The notes under the pieces: model-generated
Databases searched by the model: none
What the model was told of the DNA's origin: nothing
Seen by the model: only the letters and a program-made list of their open reading frames with translations
Program-made: the position numbers and the translations under genes
Assembly: GCF_000956405.1 (NCBI RefSeq)
Contig: NZ_JYIV01000019.1
Coordinates: forward strand, 62,001 to 126,000
Direction: 5' to 3'
Length of the DNA stretch: 64,000 nucleotides
DNA from: Microbacterium oxydans
Lineage (GTDB): Bacteria; Actinomycetota; Actinomycetes; Actinomycetales; Microbacteriaceae
Shown: piece after piece, positions 44,701 to 53,499 of the stretch
Position numbering within the stretch: position 1 is the first letter of the stretch
Layout of the letters: each line of letters opens with the position of its first letter

Positions 44701-45752
44701 GCGTTCTCCTTGATTGTCTCGGTTGTCGTGGTCTCGCCCAGGGCGTAGCCGAGGGCCGGCGCGACCTCGTCGGCGAACAGCGCGATCGAGCGCAGCACGT
44801 GCTCGTGCGGGGCATCGACCGAGTGCACCTGGAAGGCCACCTCGGTCGCACGGGCGAGAGTGGCATCGGCGGCGAGCGACTCGGCCACCTCTTCGGGTGT
44901 GCCCAGATGCGTGTCGAGCGCGACGATCAACTCCTCGATGTCATCGCCGGGAATCGTCTGGCCCTGCCGACGGAACCCCTCCGCCGCTCGCCGCAGGCCG
45001 ACCTCGGCGAACCGCAGCGCCTCGGCACGGTCGTCCGCGACGAACACGGTACGCGAGGCGGTGATCCGGGGACCAACGCCTGCCGGGAGCGCGTCGAGGT
45101 ATGCGTCGATGATCGGGTCCTGCAGCTCGGACAGGGGTGCGTGCAGGCGATCCGCCCTGCGCGGCTGGGTGCGAGAGAGCAGAAGTCCGTGTCCGTGGAT
45201 GCCGGCGCGGTGACCGCCCGGAGCCGAGAACGTGGCCTGCCAGATGCGGTCGGCGAGGTCTCCGGCGTCGGGGTAGAGCGTGTTGCCCGCGCCGACGTCG
45301 CGCCCGGCGAGGCCGTCGAGGAGCGTGCGCAGCTTGCGGTCGTAGGTCGGCGCCTTGTCGCGCACGTCCTCCCCGAAGGGCACGAACGACGACGGGGTGC
45401 CTCCACTGCCGAGGCCCAGGTCCACTCGCCCCCCGGAGAGCAGATCTGCGACCACGGCATCCTCGGCCACCCGCACCGGGTCCTCCAGCGGCAGGGTGAT
45501 CACGCCGGTCCCCAGACGGATGTGCCGGGTCACGGCGGCCACGTGCGCGAGGAAGACGAGCGGCGACGGCAATCCGCCCTCGGCCGCGTGGAAGTGGTGC
45601 TGTGCGACCCAGGCCCTCCCGATCCCGTGGCGCTCCGCCTGCTGGATCTGCGCGATGGCGAGCGCATACCGCTCAGCGGGCGAGGCGTCGTCGAGCAGAC
45701 GTGTGAAGAAGGCGACGCTGGGCCCGGTCCGGGCGGTGGATGCGGTGGTCAT
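44697..45752 (-). CDS. Luciferase-like flavin-dependent monooxygenase, KPN_01858-like
   Basis: 351 residues with the bacterial-luciferase TIM-barrel fold: SVAFFTRLLDDASPAERYAL, GIGRAWVAQHHFHAAEGGLP, IRLGTGVITLPLEDPVRVAEDAVV, GRVDLGLGSGGTPSSFVPF. Such enzymes use reduced FMN and O2, needing a separate reductase. The combination with the two CMD-fold proteins and a Dpp-type importer fits the TIGRFAM set of putative FMN-dependent monooxygenases (KPN_01858 family). ATG overlaps the stop of the ATPase gene, so import and oxidation are translated from one message. Substrate unknown; sulfonates, nitrogen heterocycles or aldehydes are all possible. Confidence 0.88.
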   Translation of the reverse strand: MTTASTARTGPSVAFFTRLLDDASPAERYALAIAQIQQAERHGIGRAWVAQHHFHAAEGGLPSPLVFLAHVAAVTRHIRLGTGVITLPLEDPVRVAEDAVVADLLSGGRVDLGLGSGGTPSSFVPFGEDVRDKAPTYDRKLRTLLDGLAGRDVGAGNTLYPDAGDLADRIWQATFSAPGGHRAGIHGHGLLLSRTQPRRADRLHAPLSELQDPIIDAYLDALPAGVGPRITASRTVFVADDRAEALRFAEVGLRRAAEGFRRQGQTIPGDDIEELIVALDTHLGTPEEVAESLAADATLARATEVAFQVHSVDAPHEHVLRSIALFADEVAPALGYALGETTTTETIKENA

Positions 45753-47365
45753 GCGACGATCTCCGTTCGTCCGGGTACCGCGGCGAGCAGTTCCCTGGTG
45801 TACTCGTGCTGCGGGTCGCGGAACAGGTCCTCCGTCTGCCCCTCCTCGACGATCCGGCCGCGGCGCATGACCGAGACCGTGTGACTGATCCTGCGCACGA
45901 CGGCGAGGTCGTGCGAGATGAACAGGTACGTGAGTCCGAGCTCGGCCTGCAGCGAGGTGAGCAGCTCGAGGATGCGCGCCTGCACCGTCACGTCCAGCGC
46001 CGACACCGCTTCGTCGAGCACCACGACCTCGGGGTCGATCGCGAGCGCCCTGGCGATCGCGACACGCTGCCGCTGTCCGCCCGACAGCTCGCGCGGGGTG
46101 CGCCGTGCGACGTCCGCCGGGAGCGAGACCCGGTCGAGGAGGCCGAGCGCACGCTCCGTGCGCTCGGCCCGTGAGCCCACGTGGAAGTTCTGCAGCGGCT
46201 CGGCGATGATGTCGACGATGCGCTGGCGGGGATCCAGCGAGGCGAACGGGTTCTGATAGACGAGCTGCACACGGCGGCGCAGCTCTCGCAGCTGCTCGCG
46301 CTTCGCATGGGTCACGTCTTCTCCCGCGACCTCGATAGTCCCGGCGTCCGGCTGGTGGAAGCGCGTGATGAGCCTCGCCGTCGTGGTCTTCCCCGACCCC
46401 GATTCGCCGACGAGCGCGTGGGTTGTACCACGACGAACCCGGAACGAGACGTCGTCCACGGCGCAGAACCGCTCCCTGCCGGCGACGCGGAACTCCTTCA
46501 CGAGCCCCTCGGCGACGATCGCATACGGGTTCTCCGCCGCGACGGCTGCGGCATCCCGCAGGAACGGCGGGGCGTCAGGACGCCGGAAGCCGGTCGTGAA
46601 CGCGGGAGCATCGGCGAGCAGCTGACGCGTGTACGGGTCCGTCGGCGCGGCGAGCACCTCCTCGCTCCGCCCCTGCTCCACGATCCGGCCGTCCTTGAGC
46701 ACGACGAGTCGCGCCGCACGATCAGCGGCCACGCCCAGGTCGTGGGTCACGAGCAGGATGCTGGTGCCCTCCTCGCGCTGCAGTTCGTCGAGCAGGTCGA
46801 GGACCTTGCGCTGCACCGTGGCGTCGAGGGCGCTGGTCGGCTCGTCGGCGATCAGCAGGCGGGGTCGCAGGGCGATCGCGGTGGCGATCAGCACACGCTG
46901 CCGCATGCCGCCGGAGAGTTCATGCGGATACTGGCGTGCTCGCAGGTCCGGGTCGTCGATGCCGACGCGGTCGAGCAGTTCGATGGCCCGTGCGCGACGC
47001 GAGCGCCGATCGCGATGCCCGTGCAGGCGCAGGATCTCCTCGACCTGAGTGCCGACCGGACGCACGGGGTCGAGCGAGGTCGTCGGATCCTGCGGCACCA
47101 GGCCGATCTCCGCACCACGGATTCCCCGCAGCGCACGGTCGGACCACCCGGAGATGTCGAGGTCGCCCAGGACGACCGTCCCGCCGTCGACCCGGCCCCC
47201 TGCGGGGAGGAGCCCGAGGAGTGCGTGCGCGGTCGTGGACTTGCCCGACCCCGACTCGCCGACCAGGGCGAGGGTCTCCCCTTCGTCGATCTCGAAGGAG
47301 ACGCCGTGCACGACTTCTCGCCCCCCGTAGGAGACCCTGAGGTCCGATGCGGTCAGAACGCTCAT
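45749..47365 (-). CDS. Dpp/Opp-type ABC transporter ATP-binding protein, two fused ATPase domains
   Basis: 538 residues, two ABC domains. Domain 1: GESGSGKSTTAHALLG, LSGGMRQRVLIATAI, LLIADEPTSALDA. Domain 2: GESGSGKTTTARLIT, LSGGQRQRVAIARAL, VVVLDEAVSALDV, with Ala replacing the usual Pro/Thr after DE. A linker with RRPDAPPFLRDAAAVAAEN joins them. The ATG at 47365 overlaps the permease stop. Energises the importer of the monooxygenase cassette. Similar in design to the fusion at 14924-16651, but clearly a separate paralogue. Confidence 0.94.
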   Translation of the reverse strand: MSVLTASDLRVSYGGREVVHGVSFEIDEGETLALVGESGSGKSTTAHALLGLLPAGGRVDGGTVVLGDLDISGWSDRALRGIRGAEIGLVPQDPTTSLDPVRPVGTQVEEILRLHGHRDRRSRRARAIELLDRVGIDDPDLRARQYPHELSGGMRQRVLIATAIALRPRLLIADEPTSALDATVQRKVLDLLDELQREEGTSILLVTHDLGVAADRAARLVVLKDGRIVEQGRSEEVLAAPTDPYTRQLLADAPAFTTGFRRPDAPPFLRDAAAVAAENPYAIVAEGLVKEFRVAGRERFCAVDDVSFRVRRGTTHALVGESGSGKTTTARLITRFHQPDAGTIEVAGEDVTHAKREQLRELRRRVQLVYQNPFASLDPRQRIVDIIAEPLQNFHVGSRAERTERALGLLDRVSLPADVARRTPRELSGGQRQRVAIARALAIDPEVVVLDEAVSALDVTVQARILELLTSLQAELGLTYLFISHDLAVVRRISHTVSVMRRGRIVEEGQTEDLFRDPQHEYTRELLAAVPGRTEIVA

Positions 47366-48258
47366 CGCGTCCCCCTTCCGATGCGGTGGCTGATGCGGTT
47401 GGCACTGAGCACGACCACGACCACGACCAGACCCGGCAGGGCGGTGAGCCACCAGGCGGTGCCCACGTAGTTGCGACCCTCGGCGATCAGCAGGCCCCAT
47501 TCCGGGGTGGGCGGCGGGGCGCCGTAGCCGAGGAAGCCGAGCGTCGAGATCGCGAGGATGGCGGTGCCGAACTGCAACGCGGCCAGCGCGACGATCGGAG
47601 TCAGGGAGTTGGGCAGCACGTGCCGGCGCAGCACGGCGGAGAAGGTCGCGCCGCTGCCGAAGGCCGCCTCGACGTACTCGGTGCGGCGCACGCGGGCGAC
47701 CTCGGCGCGCATCAGCCGCGCGAACGCCGCGACACTGCCGAGGCCGACCGCGATCGCGGCGTTGACCGTGCCGAATCCGAGCAGGATGATCACCGAGAGA
47801 GACAGCAGCAGCCCGGGGATCGCGAGCAGCACGTCGACGATGCGCATCAGCACGTCGTCGACCACTCCACCCAGGGCTCCGGCGATCGCGCCGAGAACGG
47901 TGCCGAGCGCGAGCCCCACCGTGACCGCGATCAGCGCGCCCGAGAGCGAGTGCACGGCCCCGTGGACGACGCGGCCGAACAGATCGCGGCCGAGGGTGTC
48001 GGTGCCGAACCAGTGCGCGGCGCTGGGCGGCAGCAGCTTGTCGGCCGGCACGCCGGTGAGCGGGTCTCCGGGCGCGAACACGCCGGGGATGACCGCCCAC
48101 AGCACCGCGACGGCGACCACGGCGATGGCGAGATACAGACCCCAGGCACGACCTCGGAGCCGGCCGCGGCGGCGCGCCTTCTGCGGAGGTTCGGGGACGA
48201 TCGGGGCCGGGGTGGAGTCCGGCGCGACACTCGTCGCGGCGATCACGGGGGCGGTCAT
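47362..48258 (-). CDS. Dpp/Opp-type ABC transporter permease (DppC-like)
   Basis: 298 residues. Hydrophilic N-terminus rich in Pro and Arg (PEPPQKARRRGRLRGR), first helix LYLAIAVVAVAVLWAVIPG, then the DppC block HWFGTDTLGRDLFGRVVHGA and the EAA loop region VLRRHVLPNSLTPIVALAALQFG. Ends EAA-type with NRISHRIGRGTR. Stop/start overlaps on both sides. Confidence 0.93.
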   Translation of the reverse strand: MTAPVIAATSVAPDSTPAPIVPEPPQKARRRGRLRGRAWGLYLAIAVVAVAVLWAVIPGVFAPGDPLTGVPADKLLPPSAAHWFGTDTLGRDLFGRVVHGAVHSLSGALIAVTVGLALGTVLGAIAGALGGVVDDVLMRIVDVLLAIPGLLLSLSVIILLGFGTVNAAIAVGLGSVAAFARLMRAEVARVRRTEYVEAAFGSGATFSAVLRRHVLPNSLTPIVALAALQFGTAILAISTLGFLGYGAPPPTPEWGLLIAEGRNYVGTAWWLTALPGLVVVVVVLSANRISHRIGRGTR

Positions 48259-49235
48259 GCGGGCACCTCCTGAGGCGCCGGCCGCGGGGCAGCTGACGCG
48301 GTGGAACGGGTGAGCGTGCGCTGACGCGGGTCGATGAGCGGCGTGACGAGGTCGACCGCGAAGCTGATGACGACGAACCCGAGGGCGGAGAGCAGCACGA
48401 CCCCCTGGAGCACCGGGATGTCCTGGTTGGCGACGGCCTGCTCGGTGAGCCGCCCGATTCCCGTGCGGCCGAACACGGTCTCGGTGACCACCGCTCCCCC
48501 GACGAGCTCCCCGAAGAGCACGCCGGCGATCGTCAGGGTCGGCACGGCGGCGTTGCGGGCGACGGAGCGTGTGAGCACCCACAACGGCGGGGCACCCTTC
48601 GCCCGGACCACGGTGACGAACGGCTGCGCCTGCACCTGATCGATCGCTCGGACCAGCACCTGCGCCAGCGGAGCGGAGATCGGCACCGCGAGGGTCAGCA
48701 CGGGCAGGATCAGTCCGCTGACCGGGTCTGCTCCGACGATCGGCACCCATCCCAACCCGAACGAGAAGACCTGGATGAGCAGGATGCCCAGCCAGAAGAC
48801 CGGCACCGCCACGAACAGGCCGGGCACCTGGCGAAGACCGTCGCGCAGCCAGGCGAACGGTGCGAGCGACGAGAGCCCGGCGATCAGCACGGCCAGGAGC
48901 AGCGCGACCACGAGCCCGAGGGACGCGAGCAGCAGCGTCGCGGGAAGCGCCTCGGCGAGCATCGTCAGCACGGGCGTGCCGAACTGCGTGGAGTAGCCGA
49001 AGTCCCCGGCGAGGAAGCCGAGCCCCGCATGCACGTACTGCTCCCACCAGGGCAGGTCCGCGCCGTAGGTGGCCCGGATGCTGTCGAGCTGATCCGGCGA
49101 GAGCCCGAGGCTGGGGTCGGAGAACTTGATCAGGATGGCATCGCCCGGCAGCAGCTGCAGCAGGAAGAAGGTGGCCGTGAAGGCCGCGACCAGAACGATC
49201 GCGGCCTGCCCGGCTCGTCGGAGGACGAACGTCAT
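48255..49235 (-). CDS. Dpp/Opp-type ABC transporter permease (DppB-like)
   Basis: 326 residues. FVLRRAGQAAIVLVAAFTATFF followed by LLPGDAILIKFSDPSLGLS is the standard DppB start; YGADLPWWEQYVHAGLGFLAGDFG is the first periplasmic loop; the EAA region reads RSVARNAAVPTLTIAGVLFGE. Starts 16 bases after the binding-protein stop. Forms the pore with the DppC-like subunit. Confidence 0.93.
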   Translation of the reverse strand: MTFVLRRAGQAAIVLVAAFTATFFLLQLLPGDAILIKFSDPSLGLSPDQLDSIRATYGADLPWWEQYVHAGLGFLAGDFGYSTQFGTPVLTMLAEALPATLLLASLGLVVALLLAVLIAGLSSLAPFAWLRDGLRQVPGLFVAVPVFWLGILLIQVFSFGLGWVPIVGADPVSGLILPVLTLAVPISAPLAQVLVRAIDQVQAQPFVTVVRAKGAPPLWVLTRSVARNAAVPTLTIAGVLFGELVGGAVVTETVFGRTGIGRLTEQAVANQDIPVLQGVVLLSALGFVVISFAVDLVTPLIDPRQRTLTRSTASAAPRPAPQEVPA

Positions 49236-49251
49236 CGGAGGACCATGCCGA

Positions 49252-50886
49252 TCAGTGCTCGGCGAGCCAGACGCCGGAGAACGTCGGACGTCCCACGGAC
49301 TCGAAGGCGACACCATGCACGTAGTCCGCGGTGCCGTACACCTGCGGCTCCTCGAAGAGCGGGATCACGTAGGCCTGCTCGGCGATGTAGTCCTGCACGG
49401 CCTGCGATGCGGCGACGCGCTTGTCGGCGTCAGGCTCGGAGGCCACGGCCAGCAGCAGCTCGTCGAGCTTGGCGTCCTTCGAGATCAGCACGTCGCGGTT
49501 CTTCGTGAAGTACTGGCTCTTGATCACGTCCAGGTCCGCGCGGCCGACCATCGAGTGGTAGAAGCCGGTCTTCAGCGGATCGCGCGTGTCCTCGGCGTAG
49601 CTGCCGGCGTCGCCGGGCTTGACCGAGAGCTCGACTCCGACCTTCGCCAGCTGCTGCGCCACGAGCTCGAGGGTCTGCTTCGACAGCGGCTGCGGCTTCG
49701 CCTCGTACACCGTGATGGAGAGGCGCTCCCCGTCCTTCTCGCGGATTCCGTCGGCGCCGGGCTCCCATCCCGCCTCGTCGAGCAGCTTCTCGGCCTTCTT
49801 CGGGTCGTAGGCGTAGTGCTTCGACTCGTCCTTGTAGCCGAGTGCCTGGGAGGAGAGCACCGACGTCGCCACCGGGTAGTTCTCGGTGAACAGTGTGTCG
49901 ACGACCTCCTGCGCGTTCACGGCGGCGATGATCGCCTGACGCACGCGGATGTCCGCGAGCAGCGGGTTCTCGGGACGCAGGGCGATCGAGTTGTTCACGC
50001 CGCGGGTCTGCGGCGCGTAGAGGGTGAAGCCCGCGCTCTCGACCCGGTCCTCGTCGAACGCCTGCACATAACGGACGTAGTCGGCCTGTCCGGCGAGCAG
50101 CGAGCCGATGCGCACCGAGTCCTCCGGCGTGATCAGCACGTGCACGGCGTCGAGGTAGGGCCGGCCGTCGTTGTCGACGCTGTCGGGTCCCCAGTCGTAG
50201 TCGTCCCGAGCGGTGAGCGTGTACTCGGTGCCGAGCTTCTCGCCCGTGACCGTGAACGGACCGGAACCGATGATCTCCTCGGCGTTGCCTGCGCCGAAGT
50301 CCTCGATCGTGCCGTCGAGGGTCTCCGGAGACAGCAGACCCGAGTTGATGGTCGAGGTGGCCTGCAGAAACCCGGGGGACGGAGCGGAGAAGTGGAACGT
50401 GACCGTGTCGTCGTCGACGACCTCGCTGCTGGCGTAGTTGTTGATCGCCTCGGAGACGGTGAGGCCGCGCTCCGCGTCGCCCAGACCGTAGGTGTCGAAG
50501 TTCTTCTTCACGGCCGCCGCGTCGAGCACCGTACCGTCAGAGAAGGTCACGTCGGGGTTCAGGTTGAACGTGTACTCGGTCGCGTCGTCGTTCACGGTCC
50601 AGTCGGAGGCGACCCACGGCTCGATCTCGAGGGTGTCGGGGTTCTGCCAGGTGAGGCGGGCCGCGATGTTGTTCACGATGCCACCGTTGGGGTAGAAGCC
50701 TGCCTGCGGCGGGTACAGGTTCGTGTACGCCTGGTGCTCGAGGTACGTGAGCGTTCCTCCGGCGACGGGGTCACCGCCCTCGCTGGGCGAGTTCGCCGGG
50801 GCGGGCGTCGATGCGCACGCGGCGAGGCTGCCCGCGAGGACGAGCGGCAGCGCGATGGCGGCAGCGCGGATGAGACGACGATTCAT
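49252..50886 (-). CDS. ABC transporter substrate-binding lipoprotein, SBP_bac_5 family, KPN_01854-like
   Basis: 544 residues. Lipoprotein signal (RRLIRAAAIALPLVLAGSLAAC, lipid Cys near 24), followed by a disordered Pro/Ser linker, then GGTLTYLEHQAYTNLYPPQAGFY, NIAARLTWQNPDTLEIEPWVA, FSDGTVLDAAAVKKNFDTYG and GSGPFTVTGEKLG. The opening EHQAYTNLYPP-type block is what I associate with the KPN_01854 binding-protein family. ATG follows GGAG at 8 bases. The 5' leader contains a 15-base tandem repeat and a likely promoter box. It defines ligand choice of the cassette importer; ligand unknown. Confidence 0.9.
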   Translation of the reverse strand: MNRRLIRAAAIALPLVLAGSLAACASTPAPANSPSEGGDPVAGGTLTYLEHQAYTNLYPPQAGFYPNGGIVNNIAARLTWQNPDTLEIEPWVASDWTVNDDATEYTFNLNPDVTFSDGTVLDAAAVKKNFDTYGLGDAERGLTVSEAINNYASSEVVDDDTVTFHFSAPSPGFLQATSTINSGLLSPETLDGTIEDFGAGNAEEIIGSGPFTVTGEKLGTEYTLTARDDYDWGPDSVDNDGRPYLDAVHVLITPEDSVRIGSLLAGQADYVRYVQAFDEDRVESAGFTLYAPQTRGVNNSIALRPENPLLADIRVRQAIIAAVNAQEVVDTLFTENYPVATSVLSSQALGYKDESKHYAYDPKKAEKLLDEAGWEPGADGIREKDGERLSITVYEAKPQPLSKQTLELVAQQLAKVGVELSVKPGDAGSYAEDTRDPLKTGFYHSMVGRADLDVIKSQYFTKNRDVLISKDAKLDELLLAVASEPDADKRVAASQAVQDYIAEQAYVIPLFEEPQVYGTADYVHGVAFESVGRPTFSGVWLAEH

Positions 50887-50925
50887 GGGTGGGTCTCCAG
50901 GTTTCGGGTGTGATGCTTCGGGCTC

Positions 50926-50955
50926 GGTGCTGTGTGGTGCGGTGCTGTGTGATGC
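50926..50955. repeat. 15-base tandem repeat in the leader of the KPN_01854-like binding protein gene
   Basis: Two directly adjacent copies of GGTGCTGTGTGRTGC (14 of 15 identical) with a partial third (GGTGTGATGC) nearby at about 50907-50916. They lie about 30-60 bases before the gene's ATG, just downstream of a TACCGT box at 50965-50970 on the minus strand, hence in the predicted 5' untranslated region. Confidence 0.65.
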
Positions 50956-50964
50956 GGTGAGTTC

Positions 50965-50970
50965 ACGGTA
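50965..50970 (-). promoter_or_regulatory. Candidate -10 (TACCGT) for the importer part of the cassette
   Basis: TANNNT-type box on the minus strand about 78 bases before the binding-protein ATG. A start about seven bases later would leave a leader of roughly 70 bases that contains the tandem repeats. No clear -35 is visible. Confidence 0.35.
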
Positions 50971-51012
50971 GGAATCACGGGCCGCGACGCGCGACCCGGG
51001 CGACGCCGGTCG

Positions 51013-52404
51013 TCATGCGTCGACATACGACGTAATGCGCAGGCGGTCGCGGAGCGTCGCCCCGGCCCTCTCCTCCGCGCTTCGCAGCAATCCGCGACGG
51101 CGGAGCTCCGGGGCCGCGATCCGCGTGAACGCCTCGAACTGCGCCGGCTGGAAGGCCGACAGCACGTTGAACCCGTCCGCCCCGCCTTCCTCCCGCCAGG
51201 TCTCGAAGTGATCGGCGATCGTTCCGGCGTCGCCCACCACGAAGGCCGCGGGCACCGCGTGCGCGGCGACCAAGTGCCGCCAGGTGAGGGGGTCCGCGTT
51301 CCCGTCTCCGGAGATGCGCACACCGGCGATACGGGCGACCCGCTCGACCAGCGCGGCACCTCGCTCCCCCAGGCGCAGGGCGTGCGCAGAGGTCACCGGC
51401 GCATCGAACGCGGCCGAACGCAACGGATCGTCGGCAGGCACGTCGAGCGCGTCGGCGAGCGCGGCGACGGTGCGGTTCGGCGGGAACGCGGTTCTGGCCG
51501 CCTGGTGGCCCTCGGCGAGCGGCACCAGGGCGAGCAGCCGCTCCACGATGCGCCGGGCATCGGCATCGGCGTCCGCGACGACCGGGAGCACCGGGGCGAT
51601 CACCTTCAGCTCATCGGGCGAGCGTCCTGCCTCGGCGGCGATGTCGCGCAGCAACCGGCGGGTGGCGACCGCATCGGCCAACGTGGGCGCGGCGGTCAGG
51701 GCGAGATCGGCCTCGGTCGCCGCGAGTGCCCTCGACCGGGGCGATGTGCCGGCGTGCACGATCGGGATCCGGCCCTGCGGCGGACGGGCGACGTTGAGCG
51801 GCCCCGTGACCCGCACCTGCGCGCCCTGGAAGTCGGCGGAACGGAGTCCTTCCGGATCGATCAGCACTCCACGTTCGGCGTCGGCGATCCAGGCATCCTC
51901 GCTCCACGAGTCCCACAGCCGACGCAACACCTCGACGAACTCCTCGGCGCGGTCGTAGCGGGTCTCGTTGTCGGCGTGCGCGTCGCGACCGTGGTTGCCC
52001 GCTGCACGCGGCTCGGCACCCGTGACGAGGTTGATGCCGGCGCGGCCACGGCTGAGCACGTCGAGGGAGGCCAGCGAGCGCGCCGTCGTGTAGGGGTCGG
52101 CGTAGGTCGTGTTCACCGTGGCGATCAGGCCGATCCGCGAGGTCACCCCTGCGAGGAAGAGCACGGCGCTCACCGGGTCGATGCGGGCGAGCAGATACGG
52201 GTCGCGGAACTCCAGGTCGGGCCCCGTGGCGAGCCAGTCGCCGAAGAACAGATAGTCGAGCCCCGCGTCCTCCCCCTCTCGTGCGATGTGGCGCAGGATC
52301 TCGGCGTCGTCCGCAGGGTCGCGGTGCGCACCGGGCTGCCGCCAGCCGGACGGATACGCGCCGAGGGTGCGCACCATCGCACCGATGATGAGGGGATCGG
52401 TCAT
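51013..52404 (-). CDS. Luciferase-like flavin-dependent monooxygenase, NtaA/SnaA/DszA type
   Basis: 463 residues, the longer class of LLM enzymes that includes NtaA, SnaA and DszA: MVRTLGAYPSGWRQPGAHRD, DAGLDYLFFGDWLATGPDLEF, TSRIGLIATVNTTYADPYTTA, LSRGRAGINLVTGAEPRAAGN. Members use reduced FMN and O2 to oxidise nitrogen- or sulfur-containing small molecules. ATG 52404 has a TACCGT box seven bases upstream; a GTG nine bases earlier is possible. Same strand as the importer cassette, 126 bases before it, so it is plausibly its first member. Confidence 0.87.
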   Translation of the reverse strand: MTDPLIIGAMVRTLGAYPSGWRQPGAHRDPADDAEILRHIAREGEDAGLDYLFFGDWLATGPDLEFRDPYLLARIDPVSAVLFLAGVTSRIGLIATVNTTYADPYTTARSLASLDVLSRGRAGINLVTGAEPRAAGNHGRDAHADNETRYDRAEEFVEVLRRLWDSWSEDAWIADAERGVLIDPEGLRSADFQGAQVRVTGPLNVARPPQGRIPIVHAGTSPRSRALAATEADLALTAAPTLADAVATRRLLRDIAAEAGRSPDELKVIAPVLPVVADADADARRIVERLLALVPLAEGHQAARTAFPPNRTVAALADALDVPADDPLRSAAFDAPVTSAHALRLGERGAALVERVARIAGVRISGDGNADPLTWRHLVAAHAVPAAFVVGDAGTIADHFETWREEGGADGFNVLSAFQPAQFEAFTRIAAPELRRRGLLRSAEERAGATLRDRLRITSYVDA

Positions 52405-52411
52405 GCCCGTC

Positions 52412-52417
52412 ACGGTA
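52412..52417 (-). promoter_or_regulatory. Near-leaderless -10 (TACCGT) for the NtaA-like monooxygenase
   Basis: TACCGT ends seven bases before the ATG at 52404. Confidence 0.45.
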
Positions 52418-52498
52418 GGGGCGGTGGATCCGCCGGTGCCATGGCGTCGATGCCGGGCGTCACGGGATGTAACAGTCCGTCACACCGGGAGCAGCCCC

Positions 52499-52504
52499 TA
52501 CGCT
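52499..52504 (+). promoter_or_regulatory. Leaderless-type -10 (TACGCT) for the Gfo/Idh/MocA gene
   Basis: TACGCT lies exactly six bases before the ATG at 52511. Confidence 0.5.
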
Positions 52505-52510
52505 GAGACC

Positions 52511-53497
52511 ATGACAGGTCTTCGGTGGGGTATCCTCGCGACCGGCGGAATCGCCGGCGCATTCGCGTCCGATCTGAGAACCGCGGGGCTCGACCTCGTG
52601 GCCGTCGGATCCCGCTCACAGGAGTCGGCCGACGCCTTCGCCTCCCGCTTCGACATCCCCCGCGCGCACCCCTCGTACGAAGATCTCGTCGCAGACCCCG
52701 GCGTCGACATCATCTACGTCTCGACGCCGCACCCGATGCATCACGAGAACGCCAGACTGGCGCTCGAGCACGGCAAGCACGTGCTCGTCGAGAAGGCGTT
52801 CACCCTCAACCGCGCCGAAGCGGAAGACCTGCAGGCGCTCGCCGCCGAGCGCGGCCTGCTGGTGATGGAGGCGATGTGGACGCGATACCTGCCCCACATG
52901 GTCCGCATCCGCGAACTCATCGCCGAGGGCGCCCTCGGTGAGATCCGTGCCGTGAGCGCCGATCACACCCAGCTGCTGCCCTCCGACCCCGCCCACCGGC
53001 TCAACGCGCTCGAACTCGGCGGCGGTGCGCTGCTGGACCTCGGGATCTACCCGATCTCCTTCATCTGGGACATCCTCGGCGCACCGACCAGCATCCGCGC
53101 CGTCGGCCGGCTCGTCGAGACAGGAGCCGACTCCGAGGTCGCCACCGTCATGCTCCATGAAGGCGGGGCGGTCTCGACCAGCCTCTCGTCGTCCCGAGCC
53201 GCAGGCCCCAATGTCGCCAGCATCATCGGCACGGTCGCCCGCATCGACATCGACACCGTCTGGTACACCCCGACCACGTTCCGCCTCGTCCTTCCCGACG
53301 GCACGGTGCAGGAAAGCTACACCTCCGAGGTCGAGGGCCGTGGCATGCAGTTCCAGGCGCTCGCCGCCGAACGCCTGGTGCGCGACGGCATCCTCGAGGG
53401 AGACATCCTCCCGATCGCCGAGAGCGTCGCGATCATGGGCACCCTCGACGAGATCAGGACGCAGATCGGCGTCCGCTACCCCCGCGAGGAGGTCTGA
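52511..53497 (+). CDS. Gfo/Idh/MocA-family NAD(P)-dependent oxidoreductase
   Basis: 328 residues. The N-terminal Rossmann fold starts RWGILATGGIAGAFASDL; YVSTPHPMHHENARLALEHGKHVLVEKAFTLN contains the EK pair (EKA here rather than the usual EKP). The C-terminal part has GALLDLGIYPISFIWDILG, the conserved D-x-G-x-Y helix. Resembles dihydrodiol/1,5-anhydrofructose-type dehydrogenases, but the substrate is not readable. Divergent from the NtaA-like monooxygenase; the NYN-domain gene begins 2 bases after its stop. Confidence 0.92.
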   Translation: MTGLRWGILATGGIAGAFASDLRTAGLDLVAVGSRSQESADAFASRFDIPRAHPSYEDLVADPGVDIIYVSTPHPMHHENARLALEHGKHVLVEKAFTLNRAEAEDLQALAAERGLLVMEAMWTRYLPHMVRIRELIAEGALGEIRAVSADHTQLLPSDPAHRLNALELGGGALLDLGIYPISFIWDILGAPTSIRAVGRLVETGADSEVATVMLHEGGAVSTSLSSSRAAGPNVASIIGTVARIDIDTVWYTPTTFRLVLPDGTVQESYTSEVEGRGMQFQALAAERLVRDGILEGDILPIAESVAIMGTLDEIRTQIGVRYPREEV

Positions 53498-53499
53498 GC

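Noticed and set aside
50900..51012. CRISPR-like repeat
   Set aside because: Only two adjacent 15-base copies without spacers; a simple tandem duplication.
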